From assembly GCF_003324565.1 (NCBI RefSeq), contig NZ_QOLA01000001.1:310001-374000 (forward strand): DNA of 64,000 nucleotides, read 5' to 3'. Positions within the stretch are counted from its first letter, which is position 1. Every line of letters begins with the position of its first letter. The position numbers and the translations under genes were made by a program. The notes under the pieces are model-generated. The model ran no database searches and had not been told where the DNA came from. It saw nothing but the letters and a program-made list of their open reading frames with translations. Source of the stretch: Streptomyces sp. SDr-06 (GTDB lineage Bacteria > Actinomycetota > Actinomycetes > Streptomycetales > Streptomycetaceae). Of the stretch, positions 17,192 to 25,557 are shown piece after piece.

Positions 17192-18505
17192 ATGACCACT
17201 TCGTCCTCCCGCAGAGTGCTCCTGTCCACCGCCGCGCTGGCCATGGCCGCGTGCCTGACGTGCGCGGCGACGGCCAGCGCCGCGCCCGCGGCCCCGCCGG
17301 GCCCGTCGCGCCCATCGGGCCAGTCGAGCCCACTGGGCCTGGCGAGCCTGCCAAGTCCGGCGGCCCTGGCACGGATGTCGCTGCCGACGCCGACGGGGAG
17401 CTACCCGGTCGGCACGACTTCCCTCCATCTCACCGATCGCGGCCGGCCCGACCCCTGGGCGGGCTCCCAGCCGTACCGCGAGCTGATGGTCAGCGTCCGC
17501 TATCCGGCACGAGGCGTGGCCGGGCACCCGCGGGCCCCGCAGATGCTGCCGGGCGAGGCCGCCGGGTTCGACGCGATGAACAACCTGACCGGCATACCGC
17601 GGGGCCGGGTCGACTGGGCGGCCACCCGCAGCCATGCGTACACCGACGCGCCGGTCGCCCGGCACCGCGCGCGGGGCTTCCCCGTGGTGCTGTACTCGCC
17701 GGGGGTTGGGGACCCTCGCACCCTGGGCACCACGCTGTGCGACGGGCTCGCCTCGCGTGGCTACGTGGTGGTGATGATCGACCACACGTATGACGCGGGG
17801 GCGGTGGAGTTCCCGGGCGGCCGCGTGGAGAAGACCGTGCTGCCCCAGGAGTTCGAGAAGGCGGACAGGGCCGGGAGGGCGGAGGTCACCGCTCTGCTGA
17901 AGAAGACCGTGGCGGTGCGGGTGGCCGACACCCGGTTCGTGCTGGACCAGTTGGGGCGGCTGCCGGGCGCGCTGCGCGGTGCGCTCGACCTGAATGCCGT
18001 GGGAATGTTCGGGCAGTCGGCGGGCGGCTTCACGGCCGCCCAGACGATGCACGACGACCCGCGGATACGGGCCGCGGCCGACCTGGACGGCGTCATGGGT
18101 TACACCCAGCACGACGACGACCCCGCCAACCCGTCCTCCGTCGGCACCGACGGAGTCGACCGGCCGCTACTCCTGATGGGCAAGGAGGGCAACAACCATC
18201 ACTCGGTGGCCTCCTGGGACGCGGTGTGGCAGCACAGCCGGGGCTGGCTCAGGGACCTCACCCTCGCCGGCTCCGGGCATGCGAGCTACACCGACCTCCA
18301 GTCCGAAATACCGCAACTGGCACGCGATGTGGGGCTCTCCGCAGGGACTGTCGCCGCCAACGTGGGCACGGTCCAGCCCCGGCGCTCGGTGGCCGCGCAG
18401 GAGGCATACATAACGGCCTTCTTCGACCGGTGGCTGCGCGGACAGGACCGGCCCCTGCTGGACGGCCCCTCCGCCCGCTTCCCGGACATACGGTTCGTGG
18501 ACTGA
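17192..18505 (+). CDS. Secreted alpha/beta hydrolase, platelet-activating-factor acetylhydrolase-like
   Basis: A 437-residue protein with a Sec signal (residues 1-31, RVLLSTAALAMAACLTCAAT, cut near ASA-AP) and a Pro/Ser-rich linker. The hydrolase domain shows VVLYSPGVGDPRTLG (oxyanion region), the nucleophile elbow GMFGQSAGGF, Asp in AAADLDGVMGY and His in LAGSGHASYTD. This arrangement matches the PAF-AH II/lipase family. It is expected to hydrolyse short-chain esters or phospholipids outside the cell. Single gene. Confidence 0.85.
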   Translation: MTTSSSRRVLLSTAALAMAACLTCAATASAAPAAPPGPSRPSGQSSPLGLASLPSPAALARMSLPTPTGSYPVGTTSLHLTDRGRPDPWAGSQPYRELMVSVRYPARGVAGHPRAPQMLPGEAAGFDAMNNLTGIPRGRVDWAATRSHAYTDAPVARHRARGFPVVLYSPGVGDPRTLGTTLCDGLASRGYVVVMIDHTYDAGAVEFPGGRVEKTVLPQEFEKADRAGRAEVTALLKKTVAVRVADTRFVLDQLGRLPGALRGALDLNAVGMFGQSAGGFTAAQTMHDDPRIRAAADLDGVMGYTQHDDDPANPSSVGTDGVDRPLLLMGKEGNNHHSVASWDAVWQHSRGWLRDLTLAGSGHASYTDLQSEIPQLARDVGLSAGTVAANVGTVQPRRSVAAQEAYITAFFDRWLRGQDRPLLDGPSARFPDIRFVD

Positions 18506-18660
18506 CCCGGGCACCATCCGCCGCGCGGGCCCAGGCCGCCACGCGACGACGAAACGTCGTCAGGATGGGACGCGGGGGAACTCCCGCGCACCACCCTGCC
18601 CGAACCACCCCGGCAGGAATTCGGGTGCCCCACGGCCATGTGCCCGGTACCGTGGAGGGC

Positions 18661-18729
18661 ATGAAGGTCATCAGCCGTATCGACAGCGCGACCGCGCGAG
18701 CGACCAGCTCGCCGGTTGCCGCCGCCTGA
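18661..18729 (+). CDS. Alanine-rich 22-residue leader peptide
   Basis: ATG 18661 opens a 22-codon frame encoding MKVISRIDSATARATSSPVAAA. Six residues are Ala, and the last three sense codons are GCC GCC GCC before TGA. GGAGGG lies only 1-2 bases upstream, but a -10-like TACCGT (18648-18653) ends 7 bases before the ATG, so the message may be leaderless. It is followed by alternative hairpins and an AlaRS catalytic-domain gene. This is the design of ribosome-mediated attenuation: stalling at Ala codons when charged tRNA-Ala is scarce. Inferred from layout only. Confidence 0.55.
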   Translation: MKVISRIDSATARATSSPVAAA

Positions 18730-18746
18730 CCTCATTCCCCACTCCC

Positions 18747-18836
18747 CCGGCGACCGGAAACGGCCCGCCGGTGGTGCGTCGGACTCCTTGTTCCGGAATC
18801 CTCTCGGGATTCCCGTTCCGGAATCCCGTTCTGGAT
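18747..18836 (+). promoter_or_regulatory. Putative attenuator: mutually exclusive hairpins before AlaRS-like gene
   Basis: Just after the leader stop, CCGGCG (18747-18752) and CGCCGG (18766-18771) close a hairpin with an inner CCG-GAAA-CGG. Then segment A GGAATCC (18795-18801), B GGGATTCC (18806-18813) and C GGAATCCC (18820-18827) follow. B can pair with A (7 bp) or with C (8 bp), never both. A and C sit in 25-base-spaced copies of GTTCCGGAATCC. CCGGT inside the leader ORF (18712-18716) can also pair with ACCGG (18753-18757), competing with the first hairpin. Confidence 0.5.
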
Positions 18837-18898
18837 CTCTCATCCCGCCCCGTGCCCGCGGACCCTTCCGGCTGCCCCACACCGAAGGATCCGCAGTC

Positions 18899-20074
18899 AT
18901 GAAAACCGAGAACATCATCCGTACCTTCGTCGAGTTCTTCGAGGAGCAGGGTCATCGGCGCATCACGGGGTCGACGCTGCTGCCACCGAAGGGCGATCCG
19001 GTGCTGTTCACCACGTCGGGCATGCATCCACTCACCCCCTACCTGGAGGGCCGCCGCCACCCCCTCGGCAGGCGGCTGGTCAACGTTCAGCGCTGTCTGC
19101 GCACGACCGATCTGGACGAGGTCGGCGACGGCAGCCACCTGACGGTCTTCGAAATGCTGGGTTCCTGGTCGCTCGGCGACTACGGGGGCTCACTGAGCCT
19201 GCGCTGGGGTCACGACCTGCTGGTCAAGGGTTTCGGCGTCGACCCCGGGCTGCTGCACGCCACGGTCTTCGGCGGCGACGAGGACTGCGGACCCGATACC
19301 GAATCACTGCGCACCTGGGAGGAGCTCGGGGTTCCGGTGGAGCTGACCACCGAGGAGAACTGGTGGTCCAACGGCCCCACCGGCCCGTGCGGGCCGGATT
19401 CGGAGATCTTCATCTGGACCGGAGACACCCCGCCCACGTCCACACCGACCGGTGACGAACGATGGGTGGAGGTGTGGAACCACGTGATGATGCGCCATCG
19501 TCGCGGCGAGGACGGCACGCTCGGCCCGCTGCCCCGGCCGAACGTCGACACGGGGATGGGGCTTGAACGGCTCGCCGCCGTCCTCCAGGGCAAGGGCTCG
19601 GTCTTCGAGACCGATCTGTTCGAGCCGTGGATGCGCTCCGTGCCGTCGCTCTGGCCCCTGGACGAACCGTCGCTGCGGCTGGTCTGCGACCATCTGCGAT
19701 CCGGCATCGTCGTGATCGGCGAGGGCGTGGTGCCGTCGAACACCGGGCGCGGCTACGTCCTGCGGCGACTGGTGCGGCGAGCTCTCACCACCCTGTGGCG
19801 GGGCGACCCGTCCCGCTCGCTCGGCGATCTGCCCGAGGACCTGATCTCGCACACGCTGGACCACTTCGGGCAGCCGGTGCACACCGGCCCGGTGCGCGAC
19901 GTGCTGCTCGACGAGGAGCGGCGCTTCTCCCGGCTCCTGGAGCGGGGCCGCCGCGTCCTGTCCCAGAGCCGGTTCTCCGGCCCGCTGGGCGAGGAGGACT
20001 ACGGCTATCTGCACGACACCCACGGCCTGCCCCGTGACCTGGTGCGCGGTCTGCGGGGCGGCACGCCGGGGTGA
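18899..20074 (+). CDS. Alanyl-tRNA synthetase catalytic-domain paralogue (no editing or C-Ala domain)
   Basis: A 391-residue protein matching only the class II aminoacylation core of AlaRS (full enzymes are near 880). Seen are SGMHPLTPYL, RCLRTTDLDEVGDGSHLTVF, EMLGSWSLGDY, the anticodon-independent core WSNGPTGPCGPDSEIF and motif 3 NVDTGMGLERLAAVLQ. The segment corresponding to HNDLENVG is shortened to DLDEVG. Editing and C-Ala domains are absent. It may charge tRNA-Ala conditionally, act on another carrier, or sense alanine. It is not the housekeeping enzyme. A 22-codon Ala leader and alternative hairpins lie directly upstream, and a YciO-type gene is 52 bases downstream. Confidence 0.85.
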   Translation: MKTENIIRTFVEFFEEQGHRRITGSTLLPPKGDPVLFTTSGMHPLTPYLEGRRHPLGRRLVNVQRCLRTTDLDEVGDGSHLTVFEMLGSWSLGDYGGSLSLRWGHDLLVKGFGVDPGLLHATVFGGDEDCGPDTESLRTWEELGVPVELTTEENWWSNGPTGPCGPDSEIFIWTGDTPPTSTPTGDERWVEVWNHVMMRHRRGEDGTLGPLPRPNVDTGMGLERLAAVLQGKGSVFETDLFEPWMRSVPSLWPLDEPSLRLVCDHLRSGIVVIGEGVVPSNTGRGYVLRRLVRRALTTLWRGDPSRSLGDLPEDLISHTLDHFGQPVHTGPVRDVLLDEERRFSRLLERGRRVLSQSRFSGPLGEEDYGYLHDTHGLPRDLVRGLRGGTPG

Positions 20075-20126
20075 CACCCGGCATCGGCGCGGCGGACCGG
20101 CAGCCCTCGGACCTTAGACTCGGCGG

Positions 20127-20747
20127 ATGGCCAAGTACTTTGACGTGCATCCCGAGAACCCCCAGCGGCGCACCATCAGCGGTGTGGCGGACAGCATCCG
20201 GGCCGGCGCGCTCGTCGCGTACCCCACGGACTCCTGCTACGCGCTGGGGTGCCAGCTGGGCAGCCGTGACGGCATCAACCGGATCCGGTCGATCCGCGAG
20301 CTGGACGACCGCCACCACTTCACCCTGGTGTGCCAGAACTTCGCCCAGCTGGGCCAGTTCGTGCAGATCGACAACGATGTGTTCCGCTCGATCAAGGCGG
20401 CCACACCGGGCAGTTACACGTTCATCCTGCCCGCGACGAGGGAGGTGCCGCGGCAGCTGCTGCACCCGAAGAAGAAGACGGTGGGGGTGCGCATTCCCGA
20501 CCACGCCGTTGCCCAGGCCCTGCTCGCCGAGCTCGGCGAGCCGCTCCTGTCGAGCACTCTGCTCCTGCCGGACGAGGACGAGCCGCTGACTCAGGGCTGG
20601 GAGATCAAGGAGCGCCTCGACCACGTGGTGGACGCCGTGCTCGACTCCGGGGACTGCGGCACCGAGCCGACGACGGTCATCGACTTCTCCAACGGCGAGA
20701 TGGAGATCGTGCGCCGGGGAGCGGGCGACACCTCGCGCTTCGAGTAG
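20127..20747 (+). CDS. L-threonylcarbamoyladenylate synthase-like (YciO/Sua5 family) protein
   Basis: A 206-residue YrdC-fold protein. It shows GALVAYPTDSCYALGC, RIRSIRELDDRHHFTLVC and PGSYTFILPATREVPRQL, which match the YciO branch more closely than TsaC. TsaC/Sua5 make the threonylcarbamoyl-AMP used for tRNA t6A37; the role of YciO proteins is less settled. A -10-like TAGACT (20115-20120) ends 6 bases before ATG 20127, so it may have its own leaderless transcript although it follows the AlaRS paralogue closely. Confidence 0.85.
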   Translation: MAKYFDVHPENPQRRTISGVADSIRAGALVAYPTDSCYALGCQLGSRDGINRIRSIRELDDRHHFTLVCQNFAQLGQFVQIDNDVFRSIKAATPGSYTFILPATREVPRQLLHPKKKTVGVRIPDHAVAQALLAELGEPLLSSTLLLPDEDEPLTQGWEIKERLDHVVDAVLDSGDCGTEPTTVIDFSNGEMEIVRRGAGDTSRFE

Positions 20748-20779
20748 TCGCCCGCCGCCCGCACGGGTTTGGCGAGCTG

Positions 20780-21007
20780 TCAGTCGCGGCGGGGCCCGAT
20801 GACGCGGCTCCCGTCGGACACCGTGATGGCCTGCGCGGGGCAGGCGTCGGCGACGTCCAGGATCCGCTCGTCCGGCTCGACGGCCTCGGTGAGCACCCGC
20901 GCGTGCTCACCCTCCAGTGCGAACACGTCGGGGGCCGCTCCGGCGCACATGCCCGAGGCCAGGCACAGCCGCGGGTCCACACGTACGGTCCAGGGCACGG
21001 CGCTCAC
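20780..21007 (-). CDS. 3Fe-4S ferredoxin, P450 partner
   Basis: A 75-residue ferredoxin with three cluster cysteines: Cys15 and Cys21 in CLASGMC, and Cys56 in ACPAQAI. Loss of the fourth Cys is typical of the one-electron [3Fe-4S] donors of actinobacterial P450s. Its GTG start overlaps the P450 stop as GTGA, so the two are translationally coupled. Confidence 0.9.
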   Translation of the reverse strand: MSAVPWTVRVDPRLCLASGMCAGAAPDVFALEGEHARVLTEAVEPDERILDVADACPAQAITVSDGSRVIGPRRD

Positions 21008-22194
21008 CACGCGACCGGCATGACGCGCGGGCCACGGACCAGCATCTCGGACTTCCAGGTCACGTCCCCGGCCAGTTTCAGTCCGGGGAAGCGGTTGATG
21101 AGGGCGCTCAGGGCTTCCTGGAGTTCGAGCCGGGCCAGCGGGGCGCCCAGGCAGTGGTGGACGCCATGGCCGAAACCGAGGTGCTGGTTGCCCTCGCGGG
21201 CGATGTCGAGCACGCCGGGGGCGCTGAAGCGCAGCGCGTCGCGGTTGGCGGCGCCGGTCGCGACCAGGACGGGGGTTCCGGCCCGCACCAGGGTGCCGCC
21301 GACCTCGACGTCCTCGGTGGCGTACCGCGCCTGACCCGCCCCGCTGCCCAGCGGCACGAAGCGCAGGAGCTCCTCCACCGCGTTGGCGATGAGCTCGGGC
21401 CGGGCCCTGAGCCGCGCCAGCTGGTCGGGGTGTTCGAGCAGGGTCAGGGTGAAGTTGGGGATCTGCGAGGCAGTGGTCTCGTGTCCGGCCACCAGGACCG
21501 CCACGCACAGGTCGACGAGTTCGAGCTCGGAGAGCCGGTCACCGCCGTCGCGGGCCTCGATGAGCGCGGTCATCAGGTCGTCCTGCGGGTCCTGCCGGTG
21601 GCGCTCGATCAACTCGCCCATGTAGGCCCGCAGTTCCTCGCGGTTCGCCTCGAACTCCGCCGCGGTGAGGGAACTCGTCGACAGGGCCGCGTCGCTCCAC
21701 ACGCGAAAGCGCGGACGATCCTCGGTGGGCACGCCGAGCATGCGGCAGATCACCGCCACCGGAAGGGGCAGCGCGTAGGTATCCACGAGGTCGGCGGGCG
21801 GTCCGGCCGCTTCCAGGTCGTCGAGCAGGCTCGCGGTGAGCTCACGGACCTGGGGGCGGAGCTTCTCGACCTGCCGGACGGTGAACGCCCGCGCCACCAG
21901 GGAGCGCAGCCGGGTGTGGTCCGGCGGATCCATGCCCAGGATGCCGCTGTCGGTGCGCCCTTCCGACTGGCGGGGCTCGTCGTGGGCGGCGCCCTCGGCC
22001 CGGCTGAAGCGCTGGTCGCCGAGGACGAGCCGCGCGTCCGCGTAGCGGGTGACGAGCCAGGCGGGCTCGCCGTACGGCAGCTGCACGCGTAACAGGCCCG
22101 GCAGGTCGCGTACGCGCTCGTACTCGTCGGCGAGCTGGAGTCCGTCGGAGGTGTTGAAGGGATAGGCGAGGGGGGTGGTGTCGGCTGTCGTCAC
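21004..22194 (-). CDS. Cytochrome P450 (first P450-ferredoxin operon)
   Basis: A 396-residue soluble monooxygenase. The I-helix oxygen-binding motif is VAGHETTAS, the K-helix ExxR is EELLRF, and the haem loop is FGHGVHHCLG with Cys348 as ligand. DPPDHTRLRSLVARAF is the C-helix pattern of bacterial class I P450s. It is coupled to the ferredoxin downstream and divergent from a TetR gene with a perfect palindrome between, so substrate-induced derepression is likely. A specific CYP subfamily cannot be fixed by eye. Confidence 0.93.
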   Translation of the reverse strand: MTTADTTPLAYPFNTSDGLQLADEYERVRDLPGLLRVQLPYGEPAWLVTRYADARLVLGDQRFSRAEGAAHDEPRQSEGRTDSGILGMDPPDHTRLRSLVARAFTVRQVEKLRPQVRELTASLLDDLEAAGPPADLVDTYALPLPVAVICRMLGVPTEDRPRFRVWSDAALSTSSLTAAEFEANREELRAYMGELIERHRQDPQDDLMTALIEARDGGDRLSELELVDLCVAVLVAGHETTASQIPNFTLTLLEHPDQLARLRARPELIANAVEELLRFVPLGSGAGQARYATEDVEVGGTLVRAGTPVLVATGAANRDALRFSAPGVLDIAREGNQHLGFGHGVHHCLGAPLARLELQEALSALINRFPGLKLAGDVTWKSEMLVRGPRVMPVAW

Positions 22195-22209
22195 TGCGGC
22201 CTCCCGGAT

Positions 22210-22225
22210 GTAAGCAGCTGCTTAC
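22210..22225. promoter_or_regulatory. Perfect 16-bp palindrome, TetR-type operator
   Basis: GTAAGCAGCTGCTTAC reads identically on both strands. It ends 15 bases from the P450 start and 83 from the divergent TetR start, the expected place for that regulator's operator. Confidence 0.75.
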
Positions 22226-22307
22226 AACCGTAGGGGCGCCCTCGGGGGCGGTCAACGGCGCATTGTGGCCGTTATCCTGACGGGCCGTCTGAGAGGATCC
22301 GTCGCCC

Positions 22308-22937
22308 ATGGAAGATGCCCCCGACTCGCCTGCCGGTGAGCGCCGCCGTGATGCCGGAGCCACCCGCCGACGGCTGCTCGACGCCGCCCGGGACCTGTTC
22401 GCCGAGCGGGGCTACGAAGGCGCGACGGTCCGCGAGATCGCCGAACGAGCGGGCGCCAACCAGGCCTTGCTCTTCCGGTACTTCGGCTCGAAACAGGGCC
22501 TGCTCACGGAGGTCGTCGCGCAGGGCGGCCTGGAACAGCTCCGGGCGACACCGCCCGAGGAACTTTTCGAAACGGCGCTGCGTTCGATGCTGACCAGCAG
22601 CGCGTCGGGGACGGCCGACCGCTCCCTGGAGGTCTACCTGCGCTCCATCGGGCGGGGCGACGAGGCGACCGGGACACTGCGCGAGCTGGGCGAGCAGTAC
22701 CAGAGCGCTCTGGCCGCGCTCTCCGGAGCCCGGGACGGCGCTCTGCGCGCGGATCTCGCCATGGCCTGGCTGCTCGGCATCGGACTCATGCGCACGGTCG
22801 TGGCACGCGAGCCCCTGGCCAGCGCGGATCCGGACACCGTCTGCCGCCTCGTGGTCGACACGCTCGACCACCTGTGGTCCGCGCCGGAGGGCGATGACCC
22901 CGCAGGCCTCGACTCCCGTTCCGCGGAAGGCGGATGA
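22308..22937 (+). CDS. TetR-family regulator of P450 operon 1
   Basis: A 209-residue regulator from ATG 22308. The DNA-binding helices are ATVREIAERAGANQALLFRY and FGSKQGLLTEVV, and the C-terminal part is the helical TetR_C type. Divergent from the P450-ferredoxin pair with a perfect palindrome between; likely a repressor released by the P450 substrate. Confidence 0.9.
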   Translation: MEDAPDSPAGERRRDAGATRRRLLDAARDLFAERGYEGATVREIAERAGANQALLFRYFGSKQGLLTEVVAQGGLEQLRATPPEELFETALRSMLTSSASGTADRSLEVYLRSIGRGDEATGTLRELGEQYQSALAALSGARDGALRADLAMAWLLGIGLMRTVVAREPLASADPDTVCRLVVDTLDHLWSAPEGDDPAGLDSRSAEGG

Positions 22938-23078
22938 GTCGGCGGGTTTCGTGGAGCGGCCCGGCGCGCAGCGGCCCGGGCCGTCCCGGGTTCGCGACAG
23001 GCCCGTGGCGGGGTGGAGGCGCACGGCGCCGCGTCCGGGCCGGAGCCGACGAGCGGCCCGACACGGACGCGGCGGGGA

Positions 23079-23270
23079 CTACTCGGCGATCTGGACGGCG
23101 CCGGAGGGGCAGAGATTCCCGGCCTGGCGCGCGGCAGGCTGCTGATGGCCGTCGGGATCAGGCGTGATCACATCGACGAGGCCGTCGTCGTCCTGGTCGA
23201 AGACGCCGGGCGCGGTCAGCGCGCACAGTCCGGCGCCGACGCAGATGCTCCGGTCGGCGGACACCCGCAT
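23079..23270 (-). CDS. 3Fe-4S ferredoxin, second P450 partner
   Basis: A 63-residue ferredoxin with Cys10 and Cys16 in CVGAGLC and Cys54 in LCPSGAV. As in the other P450 operon, three cysteines indicate a [3Fe-4S] cluster. ATG 23270 has AAGGAGG at 7 bases, and it starts 20 bases after the P450 stop. It ends close to the convergent TetR gene of operon 1. Confidence 0.9.
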   Translation of the reverse strand: MRVSADRSICVGAGLCALTAPGVFDQDDDGLVDVITPDPDGHQQPAARQAGNLCPSGAVQIAE

Positions 23271-23290
23271 GGAACCTCCTTCCTGACCGG

Positions 23291-24520
23291 TCACCACGTG
23301 ACCGGAAGTTCGTTGACGCCCTGGATCGTAGTGCCGGGACGGAGCGTCAGCTCCGCCACCGGGACGGCCAGTCGCAGCGTCGGAATGCGCTCGAACAGCG
23401 CGGTGAGGATGACTTCGAGTTCGAGGCGGGCCAGGTTCTGGCCGAGGCACTGGTGCACCCCGTACCCGAAGGAGAGGTGGTGCCTGGCCGATCGGCGCAC
23501 ATCGAAGGCGTCCGGATCAGCGAAGACCGAACCGTCGCGATTGGCGATGGAGTTGGTGACGATCACGCCCTCTCCCGCACGGATCAGCTGACCGTCGATC
23601 TCGATGTCCGCCTTGGCCACACGGCCGCCCGCGATGTCGGCGATGGCCAGATACCGCAGCAGTTCCTCCACCGCGCCGGGCAGCAGAGCGGGGTCGGCGC
23701 GCAGGGCGGCGTGCTGCTCGGGATGTTCGAGCAGGGTGATCACGCTGAGGGAGGTCATGGAGGCCGTGGTCTCGTGGCCGGCGACGAGCAGGAGCAGCGC
23801 GGTCGAGATCAGCTCCTCGCGGTCGATCTCACCCGCCGCCAACTGGCGGGTCACCAGGGTGTGCAGCAGGCCCGGCCCCGGCTCGGCCTGCATCTTCGTG
23901 ATCAGCCCGTCCAGATAGTGCTGGAAGTCGTCGCGGGCGGCGGCCGCACCGGCCGCGTCCGACGCCTGCACGAGCCGCCTGCTCGCGTCCTGGAAGAAGT
24001 CGTGGTCGGCGTACGGAACACCGAGCAGCTCGCAGATCACCATGGAGGGGACGGGCAGCGCGAACTGGCTGACCAGGTCGGCGGGCGGACCTGCGGCGAG
24101 CATCTCGTCGATGAATCCGTGCACGATCCGCTCGACGGCCGGGCGCATGCCCTTGATGCGCTTCACCGTGAACTCGCTGATCGTCATGCGCCGCCGGGTC
24201 CCGTGCTCAGGGGGGTCAAGTCCGATGAAGGCGGGGCGGGCCTCGCGGATCGCCTGGAAGCGCGGCGAGGTGGCGGGGAAGTCGGGGTGGGTGCGGTCGG
24301 AGGACAGCCTCGGGTCGGCGAGCAGCCTGCGCGCCGCCTCGTGCTTGGTGACCACCCAGGCCCGGCGGCCGTCGAAGAGGGTCACGGCCCGGAGCGTCTC
24401 GGGCTCGTCCCGTAACTTGCGGTAGGAATCGGGCAGTTGGTAGGGGCACGTACGGTCCGCCGGGAAGGCGGGCGCCTCATGTGTGCGCGGCGCTGCGGTG
24501 GTCTCGGTCATGTCGGTCAT
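23291..24520 (-). CDS. Cytochrome P450, CYP105-like (second P450-ferredoxin operon)
   Basis: A 409-residue P450. The I-helix is LLVAGHETTASM, the ExxR is EELLRY, and the haem loop is FGYGVHQCLGQNLARLELEV with Cys358; this last string and FIGLDPPEHGTRRRMTISEF are characteristic of the CYP105 family. CYP105 enzymes oxidise many xenobiotics and secondary metabolites, often with a 3Fe-4S ferredoxin encoded downstream as here. ATG 24520 is used; ATG 24511 is an alternative. Divergent from its own TetR gene. Confidence 0.93.
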   Translation of the reverse strand: MTDMTETTAAPRTHEAPAFPADRTCPYQLPDSYRKLRDEPETLRAVTLFDGRRAWVVTKHEAARRLLADPRLSSDRTHPDFPATSPRFQAIREARPAFIGLDPPEHGTRRRMTISEFTVKRIKGMRPAVERIVHGFIDEMLAAGPPADLVSQFALPVPSMVICELLGVPYADHDFFQDASRRLVQASDAAGAAAARDDFQHYLDGLITKMQAEPGPGLLHTLVTRQLAAGEIDREELISTALLLLVAGHETTASMTSLSVITLLEHPEQHAALRADPALLPGAVEELLRYLAIADIAGGRVAKADIEIDGQLIRAGEGVIVTNSIANRDGSVFADPDAFDVRRSARHHLSFGYGVHQCLGQNLARLELEVILTALFERIPTLRLAVPVAELTLRPGTTIQGVNELPVTW

Positions 24521-24545
24521 CGAATCCCTCGAAACCTCAGCCGTT

Positions 24546-24566
24546 TAAAGAACGGACAGTTCTCTA
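24546..24566. promoter_or_regulatory. Imperfect dyad, probable TetR operator of P450 operon 2
   Basis: AGAAC-GGACA-GTTCT (24549-24563) is a perfect 5+5 dyad extended by matching TA/TA pairs outside one mismatch. A half-site repeats at 24591-24597 (AGAGAAC). It lies between the divergent P450 and TetR starts. Confidence 0.5.
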
Positions 24567-24633
24567 GGCGAGAGGCTAGGCTGCCCCCATAGAGAACGCA
24601 ACGGCCCCTATCGGACACACCCGGGAGGCATGG

Positions 24634-25305
24634 GTGCCCAGCAGCGCCGACACGGCCACCGAACCGCCCGCTGACCACCGCAAAGGCCCCCGCCGTCGCG
24701 GCGAGGAGCTGGAAAGCGCCATTTTGCTGGCGACCCTGGATGAACTCGCCGAGGTCGGTTACGCCGCCCTGACAATGGAGCGGGTCGCCACCCGGGCCCG
24801 CACCGGCAAGGCCGCCGTCTACCGCCGCTGGTCCAGCCGGGCGCAACTGGTCGTGGACGCCTGCAAGTTGGGCAAGATCTCCGATGTCGGGCTCCCCGAC
24901 ACCGGCGAACTCCGTGCGGACGTGCTGGGCCTGATGCGGCAGATGTCGGCCAAGATGGCCAGCCCGCTCGGCGACATCATGCGCGGACTCCTCGGCGAGA
25001 TGACCCGCGACCCCGAACTGGCCGAGCTGATCCGGCAGCGGGTCCACACCGTCGGCCCGTCCACCATCCAGGTCGTCCTGGAACGGGCGGTGGGGCGCGG
25101 CGAGGTCGAACCATGGGTCCTGGCCTCACGGCGCGCCTCCGTCGCCACCGACCTGTTGCGCAACCACTTCCTGATGTTCGGCGCCCCCGTGGACGACGAG
25201 GTCCTCACCGAGATCGTGGACGACGTGTATCTGCCCCTGATCCTCAGCCCGGCCCCGGTCACCGGCCGGAAGCCGGTGCCGGACCAGGCGGACAGCACCG
25301 AGTAG
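24634..25305 (+). CDS. TetR-family regulator of P450 operon 2
   Basis: A 223-residue regulator from GTG 24634, with GGGAGG at 24623-24628. The helix-turn-helix is LTMERVATRARTGKAAVYRR with WSSRAQLVVDA, the variant in which Tyr-Arg-Arg-Trp replaces YxxF, followed by a TetR_C domain with DPELAELIRQRV. Divergent from the CYP105-like gene, so presumably its repressor. Confidence 0.9.
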   Translation: MPSSADTATEPPADHRKGPRRRGEELESAILLATLDELAEVGYAALTMERVATRARTGKAAVYRRWSSRAQLVVDACKLGKISDVGLPDTGELRADVLGLMRQMSAKMASPLGDIMRGLLGEMTRDPELAELIRQRVHTVGPSTIQVVLERAVGRGEVEPWVLASRRASVATDLLRNHFLMFGAPVDDEVLTEIVDDVYLPLILSPAPVTGRKPVPDQADSTE

Positions 25306-25557
25306 GCCGCGGCGAATCCTTTCGCGCGGGCAGGCGGGTGCGGACGCCCGCCCGCCGCAGTCGGCCCACGACCGGTCGCGGCACCCGCGTCGGCGCCCGT
25401 CCCTCCTCCCGGGGGGCCGCGCGCGCTGGAGTCCCGCCTCCCGTTGGCCTAGCCAGAATCGCGCCCGAGTGCGGCCCCGCTTAGCGTCGGGTCCGATGGA
25501 CCGCGGCCGTCCCCATCGGCCCACACCCGTCGGCCGCGGTGGAACAGGAACGCGACC

